64,000 nucleotides of DNA, taken from Streptomyces nigra (GTDB taxonomy: Bacteria > Actinomycetota > Actinomycetes > Streptomycetales > Streptomycetaceae). The stretch is taken from contig NZ_CP029043.1 of the NCBI RefSeq assembly GCF_003074055.1, positions 7,432,501 to 7,496,500 on the forward strand, read 5' to 3'. The notes beneath the pieces are model-generated. The model was given only the letters and a program-made list of their open reading frames with translations. It did not search any database and was not told where the DNA came from. Below, one piece after another: positions 1 through 9,124 of this stretch (positions are counted from its first letter, which is position 1; each line of letters begins with the position of its first letter). The position numbers and the translations under genes are program-made.

Positions 1-1
1 G

Positions 2-301
2 AGCAACGCCGAACTCGGCAAGATGGCGGATGAACTGGACCTGGCCGCGCAGATCCTCGAGAAGGCGGACAAGGGGCTGGCGGAGTCCGACGCGACGGCG
101 CGAATCCACCACATGCTCACCAGCGGACGGATGCTCAGGTCGACCACGAGCGACTGGGACGACGAGATCACCCGACTGGCCAAGCAGTGCCGTTCGCTGG
201 CCGACAAGATGCGCCAGACACATACGAACTACACCGCCCAGGAACACCGTACGGCGCAGGACTTCCAGGCGATCCTCGCGTCGCTCGAGGGGAACGAGTA
301 A
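2..301 (+). CDS. ESX-like helical protein, T7SS family (5' partial)
   Basis: The frame is open from the first bases of the window, so the true start probably lies upstream; the first visible ATG is at 23. About 99 residues are visible. The protein is small, polar and predicted to be almost all helix, with a central Ser-Asp-Trp-Asp turn between two amphipathic helices, like the helical hairpins of ESX/WXG100 type VII secretion proteins, although an exact W-x-G is not present. It ends in TAATG, overlapping the next start by one base, so it is translationally coupled to a probable T7SS cargo. The helical-hairpin assignment is inference from composition and context. Confidence 0.6.
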   Translation, partial: SNAELGKMADELDLAAQILEKADKGLAESDATARIHHMLTSGRMLRSTTSDWDDEITRLAKQCRSLADKMRQTHTNYTAQEHRTAQDFQAILASLEGNE

Positions 302-1608
302 TGGCCACGCTCACCGACCGCCCCGAGGGCCAGGACCACACGCACGAGGACGCCGTCGAGCGGCAGGACATCAGGGTCGGGGACCTGGAGGACATACGTC
401 CCGAGGCCTGGTCGCGCGCTGCCGGTGAATGGGTCGACCTGGCCGCCGCGGCCGCCGAGGCACGCGAGCACGTCCAGAACGTCCTGCTCAAACTGCCGTT
501 CGTCTGGGCGGGGCCGTCCGCTGTGATGGCTCGCGTCCAACTGTCCGTCATGCACGACGAACTGACCATCGCCCAGCGTGAGTCGAAGGCCGCGGCAAGC
601 ACCCTCGAGGCGGCGCGAAGCGGGTTCGAGCTCGCCCGCACCTGGCTGGACGAGGCGCAGAAGACCGCCCAGGCACATGACCTGACCCTGCACGACAGCG
701 GAGGCGTCACCGTCCCCGAACGGGACTACCCGCCCAACGACCCGGACAGCGCGGCGGCGGCCCGGCAGGACCAGGAGAACGCGGACAGCCTCCTCACCCG
801 TGTGACCGCCGCCCTCAGCTACGCGGCCGACGTCAACGAGCACACGGGCTACGAACTCGAACGCATCAAGAAGGCGGTGGCGTACTCCGTCCTGGACGAG
901 CGGACCGAGGCCGCCGTCAAGGCCGACACCGAGGGCGCCAAGGCTCTGAACCGCGTCTTCTCCGGTGCGGGCGGAGTGCTGCTCCCGCCGCCGGCCCCGG
1001 ACGAGGGTTCCGGCGACTACAACACCCGTGAAGCCACGGACGAGGACCGTGCCATCAAGAACAAGATGGGCTTCTACGCGATGGGTTCCCCCGCGGTCCT
1101 CGGCGGCCCGCAATCCGCCAAGCACATGCTGCACTACCTCTCCAACACCGGAGAGCCACTGGACATCGATGTGGACGCGCTGATGGGCGACCTCCCGGAC
1201 ATGAACCGCAACGTGGAGACACAGCTCGCGGAGAACGTCCCCAACTGGGAGGCGCAGGCCCTCGCCGAGTACGAGCGCACCGGGAAGCCCGTGAAAATGG
1301 TCCAGCAGACCGGCTGGCAGGGCTGGACCGCCGAGAAGGACCCGGACTGGTACCACGCGGTCGGATCCTTCCACTACAACACGGTCGCCCAGGTCGAGGT
1401 CGTCCCCGGCCCGGACGGCCGCCCCAGAACGACGGTTCGCTACCAGACCCACGTGTACGACCGCTACAACTGGGACGCGAACAAGGCGACACCGGTGCCG
1501 GCCATGGGCAACGTCTCGGACGCCCAGATGGCCAGACTCCACCAGTCGGGCCAGGCCAAGGAGTACGACATGGGCGGCCAGAGTGAGGTACGCACATGGA
1601 ACGGGTGA
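301..1608 (+). CDS. Probable T7SS cargo protein, unknown C-terminal domain
   Basis: A 435-residue protein starting at the ATG inside TAATG of the preceding ESX-like gene. Residues about 30-230 are Ala/Glu-rich and helical with long heptad-like stretches, a plausible secretion or oligomerisation module. A linker of prolines near residue 240 leads to a distinct C-terminal region rich in Trp and Tyr (TGWQGW, DWYHAVGSFHY, HVYDRYNWD), which I recall from actinobacterial hypothetical proteins encoded beside ESX-like genes. No signal peptide or membrane segment is seen. The N-terminal helical plus variable C-terminal layout is that of polymorphic T7SS effectors, but no catalytic motif is recognised. 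It overlaps the next gene by 13 bases, which suggests a paired product. Confidence 0.6.
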   Translation: MATLTDRPEGQDHTHEDAVERQDIRVGDLEDIRPEAWSRAAGEWVDLAAAAAEAREHVQNVLLKLPFVWAGPSAVMARVQLSVMHDELTIAQRESKAAASTLEAARSGFELARTWLDEAQKTAQAHDLTLHDSGGVTVPERDYPPNDPDSAAAARQDQENADSLLTRVTAALSYAADVNEHTGYELERIKKAVAYSVLDERTEAAVKADTEGAKALNRVFSGAGGVLLPPPAPDEGSGDYNTREATDEDRAIKNKMGFYAMGSPAVLGGPQSAKHMLHYLSNTGEPLDIDVDALMGDLPDMNRNVETQLAENVPNWEAQALAEYERTGKPVKMVQQTGWQGWTAEKDPDWYHAVGSFHYNTVAQVEVVPGPDGRPRTTVRYQTHVYDRYNWDANKATPVPAMGNVSDAQMARLHQSGQAKEYDMGGQSEVRTWNG

Positions 1609-2090
1609 GCATGCCTCCGCAAGCAACGGGCCCAGCCCCGAACCCCCGCCGACGCAGGTGGCGGGTCTGGTCCCTCGCCCTGTGCGCGGCGTGGACACTC
1701 GGCGTCCTCATCTGGGCGGGCGTCGCACTGCTCACGCCGGCAGGTGACAGCCCACAGGAGACCGTGGAACGAACGGCGGGAATGCACCACGACCAGCACC
1801 CCTCCGCCGGCCGCTACTACGTCCCCACACACGCCGAACTGCAGAAGGACGGCACGGCGGTACTCCGGTACAAGGTGGGCAACGGCCAGGACTCCAGCGT
1901 CAAGGACTTCCTCCGCACCTACGACATCACCGCGAAGCCGAAGCGCACGACGCCGTCCGAGGTGACGTACTCCGACCGCTTCGGCGACGTCCACCGCACG
2001 CTCACGGTCACCTACAACCCGTCGTCCGATCCAGGCGGATACGACTACGCGCAGATCACCGTGCGGGCCCGGCCGGACGACTCAAGCTGA
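1596..2090 (+). CDS. Small membrane-anchored protein, candidate partner of the preceding gene
   Basis: A protein of up to 164 residues; an ATG at 1611 would remove five residues. An Arg-rich N-terminus (RRRRW near residue 18) precedes one hydrophobic segment at about residues 24-45, so the protein probably sits in the membrane with the rest outside. The remainder is a small beta-rich domain with no cysteines or recognised motif. The 13-base overlap with the upstream candidate effector means tight co-expression, so an immunity or delivery partner is possible, but that is inference. It is the last gene of the visible operon; the next gene is convergent. Confidence 0.55.
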   Translation: MERVSMPPQATGPAPNPRRRRWRVWSLALCAAWTLGVLIWAGVALLTPAGDSPQETVERTAGMHHDQHPSAGRYYVPTHAELQKDGTAVLRYKVGNGQDSSVKDFLRTYDITAKPKRTTPSEVTYSDRFGDVHRTLTVTYNPSSDPGGYDYAQITVRARPDDSS

Positions 2091-2178
2091 GGAACCACAG
2101 GCGACAGCCCGTGTGGCAGCCGGCCATCGAGAGTCGGGACGCCGCGAACCGAGCAGAGTCCCGGAGTTCGGAATGGCC

Positions 2179-3618
2179 TCAACTCCCCACCCCCGCCTCC
2201 CACTTGCGTCGGCGCAGTACGTGATCGCTGAAGAGGTGTCGGCACCGGTCGAGCAGTTCCCCCACCTCAGGGTCGCCGCGTCGCCCGTCCGGCGACGGAT
2301 GCCAGCGCTGCACTGACTGCGCCGCCCAGGCGCGAAGCTTGACGTCAGGGTCCTCGAGGAGGCCGACCGCCGCGCGCAGCGCCACGATGCCGCCACGCGC
2401 GTCGAGCAGCCGGAACGCCCCGACACGGACGTGCCGTGGCCGCTCGCGGTCGGTGCGCTCCAGCAGCCAGTCGGCGGGCAGGTCCTTGGCGTGAGGCAGC
2501 AGGGAGACGGCGGTGTCGCGGACCACGGCGGCGGCAGCGTCATCCAGGAGCGGTCGCAGCCGTTCCATGTCCACACAGTCCAGTGCCCGCAGCCCTGCCA
2601 CGGCTCGTGCTCGCACTCCGGTCACCGGGTGCATGAGCAGGGGCAGCAGCAGCGCGGCGTCCGCGCGCGTTCCGCACTCGGCCAGCCCGATGACGGCACC
2701 GGGCGGCAACGCGGGGTCCTCCCGTGCCAGGCATCGCTCTCGGTACCAGGCCACCGGATCCTCACCGTGCTGTCGTACGACGTACCGTGCACAGGCACGC
2801 ACGAGCCCGGACCGGTCGCCGAGAAAGCGTTCCGCCTGCTGCGAGCGCCCCGCTCGTCTCAGGGCCGTGACGCCGGCCGAACGGGCACGCGGGTTGCGGG
2901 CGGACAGCAGTGGAGCCAGCACGCTCTCGTAAGCCTCCGCATTCCCGCGGGCCGTGAGATCCGCGCATGCCGCGAGGGCCGCAGTGGCACAGAGGTCCTG
3001 GACCACGGCGTCCTGGTCCCGGGCGGCCGCCCGGGACAGTTCCACAGGCGGGAGGAGTCGGCCCTCGACGGCCAGCCGGTACGCGAAGCGCCGTACCGTT
3101 CGGTCGGGGGCGGAGAAGAGAACAGCGAGCTGCCCGCGGGATGCGCGACGCAGGGTCTGGCCGAGCAGATCGACGCCGGCGGCACCCCTGCCGCGGTGCC
3201 CGACCCGGAGGATGAGCGGCGCAAGCTCAAGGGCAGAGCCCACGTCCAGGGCCGCCCGCAGCATCTTCTGAGCGAGCTCGCGCACCGGTGCGGCCCAGTC
3301 GGCACATCGAATCACGACCAGTGGCAACAGCCCGGGGTAGCGAACCGACTGGCACAGAGCCTCCTGCCGTATTCGGCCGTCGCGGTGGCAGAGGGCGAGT
3401 GCGAGGCGAGATTCGTCGAGCTGAGTCAGGTCCGTGGGCAGGGGGTCGGAGTGCTCCCACTCCGGCAGAAGCTGCGGGCGGTACCAGGCGATCTCACGCA
3501 CCCCTGCGTCCAGCGCGAGCCAGTCACGGGGATCGGCGACGTCGAGTGTGGCCTGAAGCGGCGCACCCTTCGCAAGTAGCTCTGCTGCCCTGGCCCCGGC
3601 CTCTTTACCCTCTGGCAT
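2179..3618 (-). CDS. HEAT-repeat protein
   Basis: The chosen start is the ATG at 3618 (MPEGKEAG), preceded by a G-rich ribosome binding site; the open frame continues upstream but with arginine-rich, non-coding-like composition. The product is about 479 residues, with many Leu/Ala-rich helical pairs such as ARSAGVTALRRAG and VRARAVAGLRALD spaced roughly 30 residues apart, typical of HEAT/Armadillo solenoids that bind proteins. There is no signal peptide, cysteine cluster or catalytic motif. It is monocistronic and converges on the membrane gene upstream. The specific role is unknown. Confidence 0.7.
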   Translation of the reverse strand: MPEGKEAGARAAELLAKGAPLQATLDVADPRDWLALDAGVREIAWYRPQLLPEWEHSDPLPTDLTQLDESRLALALCHRDGRIRQEALCQSVRYPGLLPLVVIRCADWAAPVRELAQKMLRAALDVGSALELAPLILRVGHRGRGAAGVDLLGQTLRRASRGQLAVLFSAPDRTVRRFAYRLAVEGRLLPPVELSRAAARDQDAVVQDLCATAALAACADLTARGNAEAYESVLAPLLSARNPRARSAGVTALRRAGRSQQAERFLGDRSGLVRACARYVVRQHGEDPVAWYRERCLAREDPALPPGAVIGLAECGTRADAALLLPLLMHPVTGVRARAVAGLRALDCVDMERLRPLLDDAAAAVVRDTAVSLLPHAKDLPADWLLERTDRERPRHVRVGAFRLLDARGGIVALRAAVGLLEDPDVKLRAWAAQSVQRWHPSPDGRRGDPEVGELLDRCRHLFSDHVLRRRKWEAGVGS

Positions 3619-3755
3619 TCCCGCCCCCCTATGGCTCTGGTGCCTGAGTGATCGTAGAGCGCGGGGTTCGCGTAGGGCGCGCGATATACGCCGCCTGATC
3701 ACCGAAGGCTTCTTTCCGAACCGGCCCAGGAGGGCCGCCGAGCCCTTCGGTCCGA

Positions 3756-4130
3756 TCAGTCCGTGTCCGTGGCAGCGAGAACGGCAATGCGCCGGGCCTT
3801 TGGGGCGACGGAGACCAGCCCTATGTCCCGGGCCACGCCCTCGAACCACTCCGTAGCGGCTCCGAAGCTGTACCAGTCGCATTCATGCGTGTTCTGCTCC
3901 ACCTCACCGAGCGGCGTTGCCGTGGAGGTTCCGGACAAAGCTGCGAGCGCGTCCACCATAGGGCAGGGTGACTTCGAAGGTACGGTGCGCAGCGCCGACG
4001 CCGCGCGCGCGGCCGTAGCAGAACGCGCGGACCCCGTCCACACACTGTTCGACGAGTTCACCGGCAGTGAGGCTTCCGGCCTGGTGGAGGAACTGACCAA
4101 GACGGAACCCGTCCCTGAGGAGCCTGGCCC
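3756..4130 (-). pseudogene. Decayed C-terminus of an actinobacterial hypothetical protein (DUF6183-like)
   Basis: Two minus-strand frames carry successive protein-like segments. From about 4130 to 3910 one frame reads RDGFRLGQFLHQ, VEQCVDGVRAFCYG and FEVTLPYGG. From about 3900 to 3756 another frame reads VEQNTHECDWYSFG, ATEWFEGVARDIG and ends RRIAVLAATDTD. The first frame stops at 3904-3906, so at least one frameshift in about 3905-3950 breaks the gene, and no credible start or N-terminal part remains. The Trp/Phe-rich middle and the ATDTD end recall the actinobacterial DUF6183 family from memory only. The remnant lies between two intact genes and is probably a relic. Confidence 0.5.
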
Positions 4131-4457
4131 GTCCGCCCCTCCCGTCGGAGTGTGCGGCTGAGGCGGTCACACACGAGCAGGTCGGACCGGCGAGTGACCA
4201 ACTGAGGCCCTGCCGACGCACAGCCGGTATCTGATGCTGCCGTGACCGAGGCGACATCAACTTGTTGACATCCGCGCCCGAAGGGGACGTCGGACCCATT
4301 CCCGTCGCAGCCAGCTCCGCCTGCCGTGCCGTGGACACTCCACGCAACGGCTTGCCCCGCTGTCTCGCCCGGCTGCCGGCTCAGCGAAACCGCCTGGCAC
4401 CGGTGACGTGGTGGATCGATACACCCACTGTCAGAGCCTGCTGGCAAGATCCCTCCG

Positions 4458-5504
4458 GTGAACGCCATATTCACCACACCTCCGCGGCCGTTCGATGTGA
4501 CCACGCTCTTCCCCGAGTTGGCCCCGTTGGTGCGCACGGCAACCAGGCTGCATCCGCGCCCCGGGTCGCCGAGCGTGCACGACAGCTCCGTCGGCGGGCC
4601 GCTCCTGTGGCCCGCCGACGAGCCATGGCCGTACTGCGGAGAGCCGCACGACAGGGACGCGTCGCGAGACATCCTCTCCCCGGACGACATCCGGCTTCTC
4701 CGCCGCGACCGCGCCGCAGCAGCCGAGCGGCTGCGGCGTGACCCTGCCGCAGCCGAGTGGACCCCCGACGAACTGGCGAGATGGAAGCGGATCAAGGTCG
4801 GTCGCCCGTGGTTCGACGGCCCGATCGCGCTCCTACCCGTCGCCCAGCTCTACGCCCGCGACATCCCCTTCCCGTGCCCGCCCGACGCGGACCTCCTCCA
4901 GGTCCTGTGGTGCCCCTTCGACCACGAGAAGGCCCTCCCCAGAACCGCTCTCTTCTGGCGCTCCTCCGCCACCGTCACCGACGTCCTCGACGCACCACCC
5001 GAGCCGCCCGTCGTCCAGGTGGACGGCTACCTCCCGGAGCCGTGCCTGTTTGCGCCGGAGCAGATCACCGAATTCCCGAACCCCATGGAGCTGAGCGAGG
5101 AACTCAGAAGCGAGCTGGACGACATGAGCCGCTGGGAGACGATCGACCCTGCGCGCTACAACTCGTACGCAGACGATCCGGGCGAGCTCTACCTCAACAA
5201 CCTCTGTCACGCTCCCGGCTGGAAGACCGGCGGCTGGACCCGCTGGAGCCCCACCGATCCCGTGCCCCGCCCCTGCCCCGAGTGCGGCACCGAGGCGGTC
5301 CCGCTGCTGACCATCGCCTCCAACGAATGGGACGGCGGCAGCGGGACCTGGATACCGCAGGAGGAACGGATGCCCCAGCCACGGCGTCCCGTGGGGGAAC
5401 CGAACGGCAACTTCACCAAGATCGACATCACCGGCGGCAACAACCTCCAGCTCCACGTCTGCCCGGCATCCCCGGACCATCCGCACATCGAACTGCTCCA
5501 GTGA
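4458..5504 (+). CDS. DUF1963 (YwqG-like) family protein, copy 1
   Basis: A 348-residue protein with a GTG start at 4458. The GGPLLWPADEPWPYC stretch at about residues 45-60 resembles the opening signature of DUF1963/YwqG-like proteins. A later segment holds a C-P-E-C pair near residue 275 that could bind metal, and the end reads CPASPDHPHIELLQ. No signal or membrane segment is present, so it is probably cytoplasmic. A clear paralogue of similar length lies at 40738-41802 on the other strand: starts, WPA-EPWP core, cysteine pair and C-terminal tail all match. Function is unknown; family members are often found in immunity-type or SMI1/KNR4-like contexts. Confidence 0.65.
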   Translation: MNAIFTTPPRPFDVTTLFPELAPLVRTATRLHPRPGSPSVHDSSVGGPLLWPADEPWPYCGEPHDRDASRDILSPDDIRLLRRDRAAAAERLRRDPAAAEWTPDELARWKRIKVGRPWFDGPIALLPVAQLYARDIPFPCPPDADLLQVLWCPFDHEKALPRTALFWRSSATVTDVLDAPPEPPVVQVDGYLPEPCLFAPEQITEFPNPMELSEELRSELDDMSRWETIDPARYNSYADDPGELYLNNLCHAPGWKTGGWTRWSPTDPVPRPCPECGTEAVPLLTIASNEWDGGSGTWIPQEERMPQPRRPVGEPNGNFTKIDITGGNNLQLHVCPASPDHPHIELLQ

Positions 5505-5892
5505 GCCTGCGCGGAGGGCTGATGGTGGGCATGGCCGAGTGAGTCAACCCGCCCGACTCGAGGGGGCGAAGAGTTGCATGTGGACCGCGTCGCCCTCGGA
5601 GCCGTTCCGGGGCGTGCCGACGTTGTCACCCATTGCTCGAATCCATGAGGGAGTGGTGGCTGCTGATGTCCGCCACGCCGACTACCGCGGCCGGCGCAGC
5701 GTGGTCGACGGCCCCACTCGTCACCGCCCGAGGCGCAGGCGCTCTGGGACACGGTGGCCCCCAGGCCGGGTACCGCCAGATCCGAGGCTCCGGCCGGCGC
5801 CGCCGATCGCAGGTGTACGTAGGTGCCGGTCGGGCGCGGCGGGGGCCACCGGGCGTGGAAGGGGTGACGGATGTGCCCGGCGGTGACTGGGG
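5505..5892. other. Intergenic, no gene recognised
   Basis: This 388-base stretch separates a plus-strand gene from the 3' end of a minus-strand gene. It is GC-rich in all codon positions, and the open frames crossing it have low-complexity, Arg/Pro-rich products. I see no RNA gene or clear terminator. Confidence 0.4.
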
Positions 5893-6780
5893 TCATCGGG
5901 CCATCGCCAGGTCATCCAACTGTCGCAACTCCGTCGTCCCGAGTTCGATCTCCGTGGCCCGGGCCGAGTCCTGGATCGAGGCGGGACGGCTCGCGCCCGG
6001 AATGGGGATCACGGTGGGGGAGCGGTGCAACAGCCAAGCCAGGGCCAGCCGTTGTGGGCTGACGCCGTGGTCGGACGCGATGCGGTGGAAGACGGTGCCG
6101 GCGGAGGTCGCGCCGGACGGGCCGTCCAGGGAACTGCGTGAGAGGCCGCCCAGCGGGCTCCACGGCAGGAAGGCGAGGCCCAGCCGGGTCGCCAGCTCGA
6201 GTTCCGGCTCCGAGTCCCGTACGACGGGGGAGTACCGGTTCTGCACGGAGACCAGGCCGTCTCCGAGGATCGCGTGTGCCTCGCGGATCTGGTCGGTGGT
6301 CACGTTGGAGATCCCGACGGCGCGGACCGTACCGGCGTCGAGGAGTTCCCGCAGCGCGCCCACCGAGTCCGCCCACGGAACGTCGGGGTCGGGCTTGTGC
6401 AGTTGATACAGGCCAATGGCCTCGACGCCCAGGCGTTCGCGGGAGGCTTCGGCGGCCTGTTTGAGGTGAGCGGGGCCGGCGTCCACGGTCCAGCTGCCGT
6501 CGCCGGGACGGCCCCGGCCGCCCTTGGTGGCGATGAGGACATCGGAGGTGTCGCCGCCGTAGCGGGCCAGCGCACGGGCGATGAGCAGTTCGTTGTGGCC
6601 GCGCTCATCGGCGTGCCAGTGGTAGCTGTCGGCCGTGTCGATGAGGGTGATTCCGGCATCGAGTGCGGCGTGGACGGTCGCGATGGCGCGGTTCTCGTCC
6701 GGGCGGTGCTCGATCGACAGGGGCATGGCGCCCAAGCCGATCGCACTGACCGTGACGCTGCCGAGCCGGCGGTACTTCAT
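5893..6780 (-). CDS. Aldo/keto reductase
   Basis: A 295-residue NADPH-dependent aldo/keto reductase of normal family length. The (alpha/beta)8-barrel catalytic tetrad is visible: Asp48, Tyr53, Lys86 and His128 (in QLHKPD). The C-terminal cofactor loop is present as IPIPGASRP near residue 262. It should reduce small aldehydes or ketones in the cytosol; the natural substrate cannot be told. It is followed on the same strand after 50 bases by the 3' side of the epimerase-like gene's transcription unit, so the two could be co-transcribed (epimerase first). Confidence 0.88.
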   Translation of the reverse strand: MKYRRLGSVTVSAIGLGAMPLSIEHRPDENRAIATVHAALDAGITLIDTADSYHWHADERGHNELLIARALARYGGDTSDVLIATKGGRGRPGDGSWTVDAGPAHLKQAAEASRERLGVEAIGLYQLHKPDPDVPWADSVGALRELLDAGTVRAVGISNVTTDQIREAHAILGDGLVSVQNRYSPVVRDSEPELELATRLGLAFLPWSPLGGLSRSSLDGPSGATSAGTVFHRIASDHGVSPQRLALAWLLHRSPTVIPIPGASRPASIQDSARATEIELGTTELRQLDDLAMAR

Positions 6781-6830
6781 GGGTGGGCGTTCCTTCGAGT
6801 CGACGGTCGCAGGAGGTCAGGCCGGCCATG

Positions 6831-7775
6831 TCAGGTGGCGGGGGCAGGGGCTGCCGCGAGGGCCTCCGCCACGACGCCGGGCAACCAGTCGGCCGTACGG
6901 GAGAAGGCGAACCCCAGTCGCCTGGCGCGGGCGTTGCTCATGGCGTAGTGGCGGTCGAAGGAGAACGGCGAGGCCTCCTCCCCGGCCACCGCGACCCGGT
7001 ACGTGGGCCGGCGGCCGGTCCGGGCCGCGATCACGTCACACAGCGCACGTACGTCGATCAGGCCGTCCGAGCACGCGTTGAGCGGACCGGTGAAGTCGGC
7101 GGCCGTGGCTGCCCACAGCAGCAGATCGGCCAGCTCCTCGTCGTGGACGAACACGGTGGGCAGCACCGTCGGATGCACCGCCAACGGCTTCCCCTCGGTG
7201 ATGTGCTGGATGTAGTGGTCCAGCCGACCGGTGAAGTCCCGCGCGCCACCGCCGAGTACATGGGCGCTGCGGACGGCGGCGAATGCGAACGACCCCTGGC
7301 GGGTGAACACGGCCTCCGCCTGCCGCTTGCCCTCGGCGTAGTGGCCCTCCAGATAGGCAGCGTCATGCCAGGGCAGGTCCGTGTCCACCGGCCACGAAGC
7401 AGGGTCCACGGCGTCTTCAGGCACCGGCTCCCCCGGCGGGAGCGGGGATATCGCGGCGGTCGTGTCCGGGTCGTACACCTCGATCGTGGACGTCATCACG
7501 TACCGGTCCGTACGGTCCCGGAAGGCGCGGACTGCGATCGCCGCCTGCACGGGGGTGTAGCAGACCTGGTCGATGACGACGTCGAAGGAGCGGGAGGCGA
7601 GGGCGCTGGTGAGAGCCCGCTCGTCGTCGCGGTCGGCGACGAGGTGCTCCACTCCGTCGGGCGGGGTCGACGAACCGCGGTTGAGCACCGTGACCCGGTG
7701 CCCTGCCGCCTTCAGCCGCTGGACCAGGAGCTTCCCGAAGTACCGGCTTCCGCCGATCACGCAGACTCTTCGCAT
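6831..7775 (-). CDS. NAD-dependent epimerase/dehydratase (extended SDR)
   Basis: The start is the ATG at 7775, giving MRRVCVIGGSRYFGK; longer upstream frames run into the divergent regulator. The product is 314 residues. The N-terminal Rossmann signature GGSRYFG (residues 8-14) replaces the usual GxxGxxG with GGSxxxG, as in several atypical extended SDRs, and VTVLNRG forms the second strand with Arg for NADP binding. Tyr within AAYLEGHYAEGKRQ supplies a YxxxK-like pair. It is probably a nucleotide-sugar or isoprenoid-type reductase, substrate unknown. It is divergent from a LysR regulator 70 bases away, the usual layout for a regulator and its target. Confidence 0.8.
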   Translation of the reverse strand: MRRVCVIGGSRYFGKLLVQRLKAAGHRVTVLNRGSSTPPDGVEHLVADRDDERALTSALASRSFDVVIDQVCYTPVQAAIAVRAFRDRTDRYVMTSTIEVYDPDTTAAISPLPPGEPVPEDAVDPASWPVDTDLPWHDAAYLEGHYAEGKRQAEAVFTRQGSFAFAAVRSAHVLGGGARDFTGRLDHYIQHITEGKPLAVHPTVLPTVFVHDEELADLLLWAATAADFTGPLNACSDGLIDVRALCDVIAARTGRRPTYRVAVAGEEASPFSFDRHYAMSNARARRLGFAFSRTADWLPGVVAEALAAAPAPAT

Positions 7776-7845
7776 GTCCCTATGCTGCGGACGCGAAGCC
7801 ATCAGCAGAAGTGACGACTTGATGGCCACGTATGAAGGAGAACTG

Positions 7846-8793
7846 TTGATAGACGTGCAGCGGCTCCGTGTGCTGCGGTGCGTGGCGGAGCACGGCAGCT
7901 TCAATCGGGCGGCGACCGCCCTGCACATGACCCCCTCGGCCGTCTCCCAGCACATCGCCGCGCTGGAGCGCAGCGTCGGTGCTCGGGTCGTGGACCGCAG
8001 CACCCGGGGTGTCACGCTCACCCAGGCCGGGCGGATCATGGTGGGAGCGGCCGAGTCGGTCGCCGCCGAACTCGCCCAGGCCGCACGGGAGATCGACCGT
8101 CTGGGAACAGCTCGCAGCCAGCTGACGGTCGCCACCTTCACCAGCGGCGGCCGGTACCTGCTGCCGGGCGCCCTCACGCGTCTGACGGCCGCCCATCCAG
8201 GGAGCGTGGTCCATGTCAGGGCGGCCGAGCCCGAGGACAGCCTGCCCCTGCTTCGGCAGGGCGCCGTGGACGTGGCGCTCGCCTACCACTTCGACGGACC
8301 GCTGCCGGGCCTGCGGGGCCCGGGACCCGACGTGGAGTGGCTCCCCCTCATGGAGGACCCGCTGCACGTCGTCCTTCCCGAGACACACCCGCTGGCCGAC
8401 CGCCCGGTCCTCGACCTCAGCGAACTCGCGGACGAGCCCTGGGTGCTGGGCTGCCTCAAGACGGAGGCGTATCTGCGCCGTTACGCGGAGCACGCCGGGT
8501 TCAGTCCGGACGTGCGGGGGAGCACGACGGACTACTTCTTCGCACGCTCACTCGTGGCAGCGGGTGCGGGCCTGTCACTGATCCCCACCGTCGCGCTGAC
8601 GCCCTCGCTGCCAGGCGTACGGGCGGTGCCGCTCGCCCCGCCGGCACCGGCCCGCCACATCGGCGCCGCAGTGCTGCGCCGTTCCGTACGTCCGCCGGTG
8701 TCGACGCTGATCGCGGCCCTGCGGGAGTGCGCGGAAGGGGCGGCCGCAGCGGCTGCGGGGCCGCCACCATCGGGAATCATGGGCAATGGCTGA
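7846..8793 (+). CDS. LysR-family transcriptional regulator
   Basis: A TTG at 7846 is preferred: an AAGGAG ribosome binding site (7835-7840) lies five bases upstream and the product then begins MIDVQRLRVLR, the normal LysR N-terminus. An ATG at 7822 would add eight residues. The protein has about 315 residues, with a winged HTH at residues 5-60 (AATALHMTPSAVSQHIAALE) and a periplasmic-binding-like effector domain from about residue 90. Length is standard. It is divergent from the epimerase gene with a 70-base shared control region, so it probably controls that gene and itself. The effector is unknown. Confidence 0.88.
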   Translation: MIDVQRLRVLRCVAEHGSFNRAATALHMTPSAVSQHIAALERSVGARVVDRSTRGVTLTQAGRIMVGAAESVAAELAQAAREIDRLGTARSQLTVATFTSGGRYLLPGALTRLTAAHPGSVVHVRAAEPEDSLPLLRQGAVDVALAYHFDGPLPGLRGPGPDVEWLPLMEDPLHVVLPETHPLADRPVLDLSELADEPWVLGCLKTEAYLRRYAEHAGFSPDVRGSTTDYFFARSLVAAGAGLSLIPTVALTPSLPGVRAVPLAPPAPARHIGAAVLRRSVRPPVSTLIAALRECAEGAAAAAAGPPPSGIMGNG

Positions 8794-9124
8794 GCCGACT
8801 GGCCGACCGACACCACAGCAGGTGTGGGGCCGGCTCGTCTCCGATGGGTGATCCGGCCCGTCGAGGTTCGGAAGCGCGGGCGGCCCGAAGGGTGACAGCC
8901 GGTGCCTTGTCGGGCCCTGCCTGGGCGGCGATTGGATCGGTGATCAGTTCCTCGAAGCGTCGCGGCATGGCCTCGACGATCTCTCCGAGGAGATGCGGAT
9001 CCTCCTCGATGACGGTGGCGACCTCCTGGGCCGGCGGGCCGATGCAGCGGCCGGTCCCGTGACGGTGAACGAGGGCTGGGCCGGGGTGGCGCGCAGGCGC
9101 AGCAAGGTGCGGCGCCCGCCCCGC
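8794..9124. other. Intergenic with a possible protein-coding relic on the minus strand
   Basis: This 331-base space lies between the LysR gene and the 3' end of the CBS gene. In one minus-strand frame (about 9070-8880) the translation contains QEVATVIEEDPHLLGEIVEAM followed by RRFEELITDPIAAQ, more protein-like than its surroundings, but with no credible start and a degenerate C-terminal tail. It may be a gene relic; I do not recognise the family. Confidence 0.3.
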
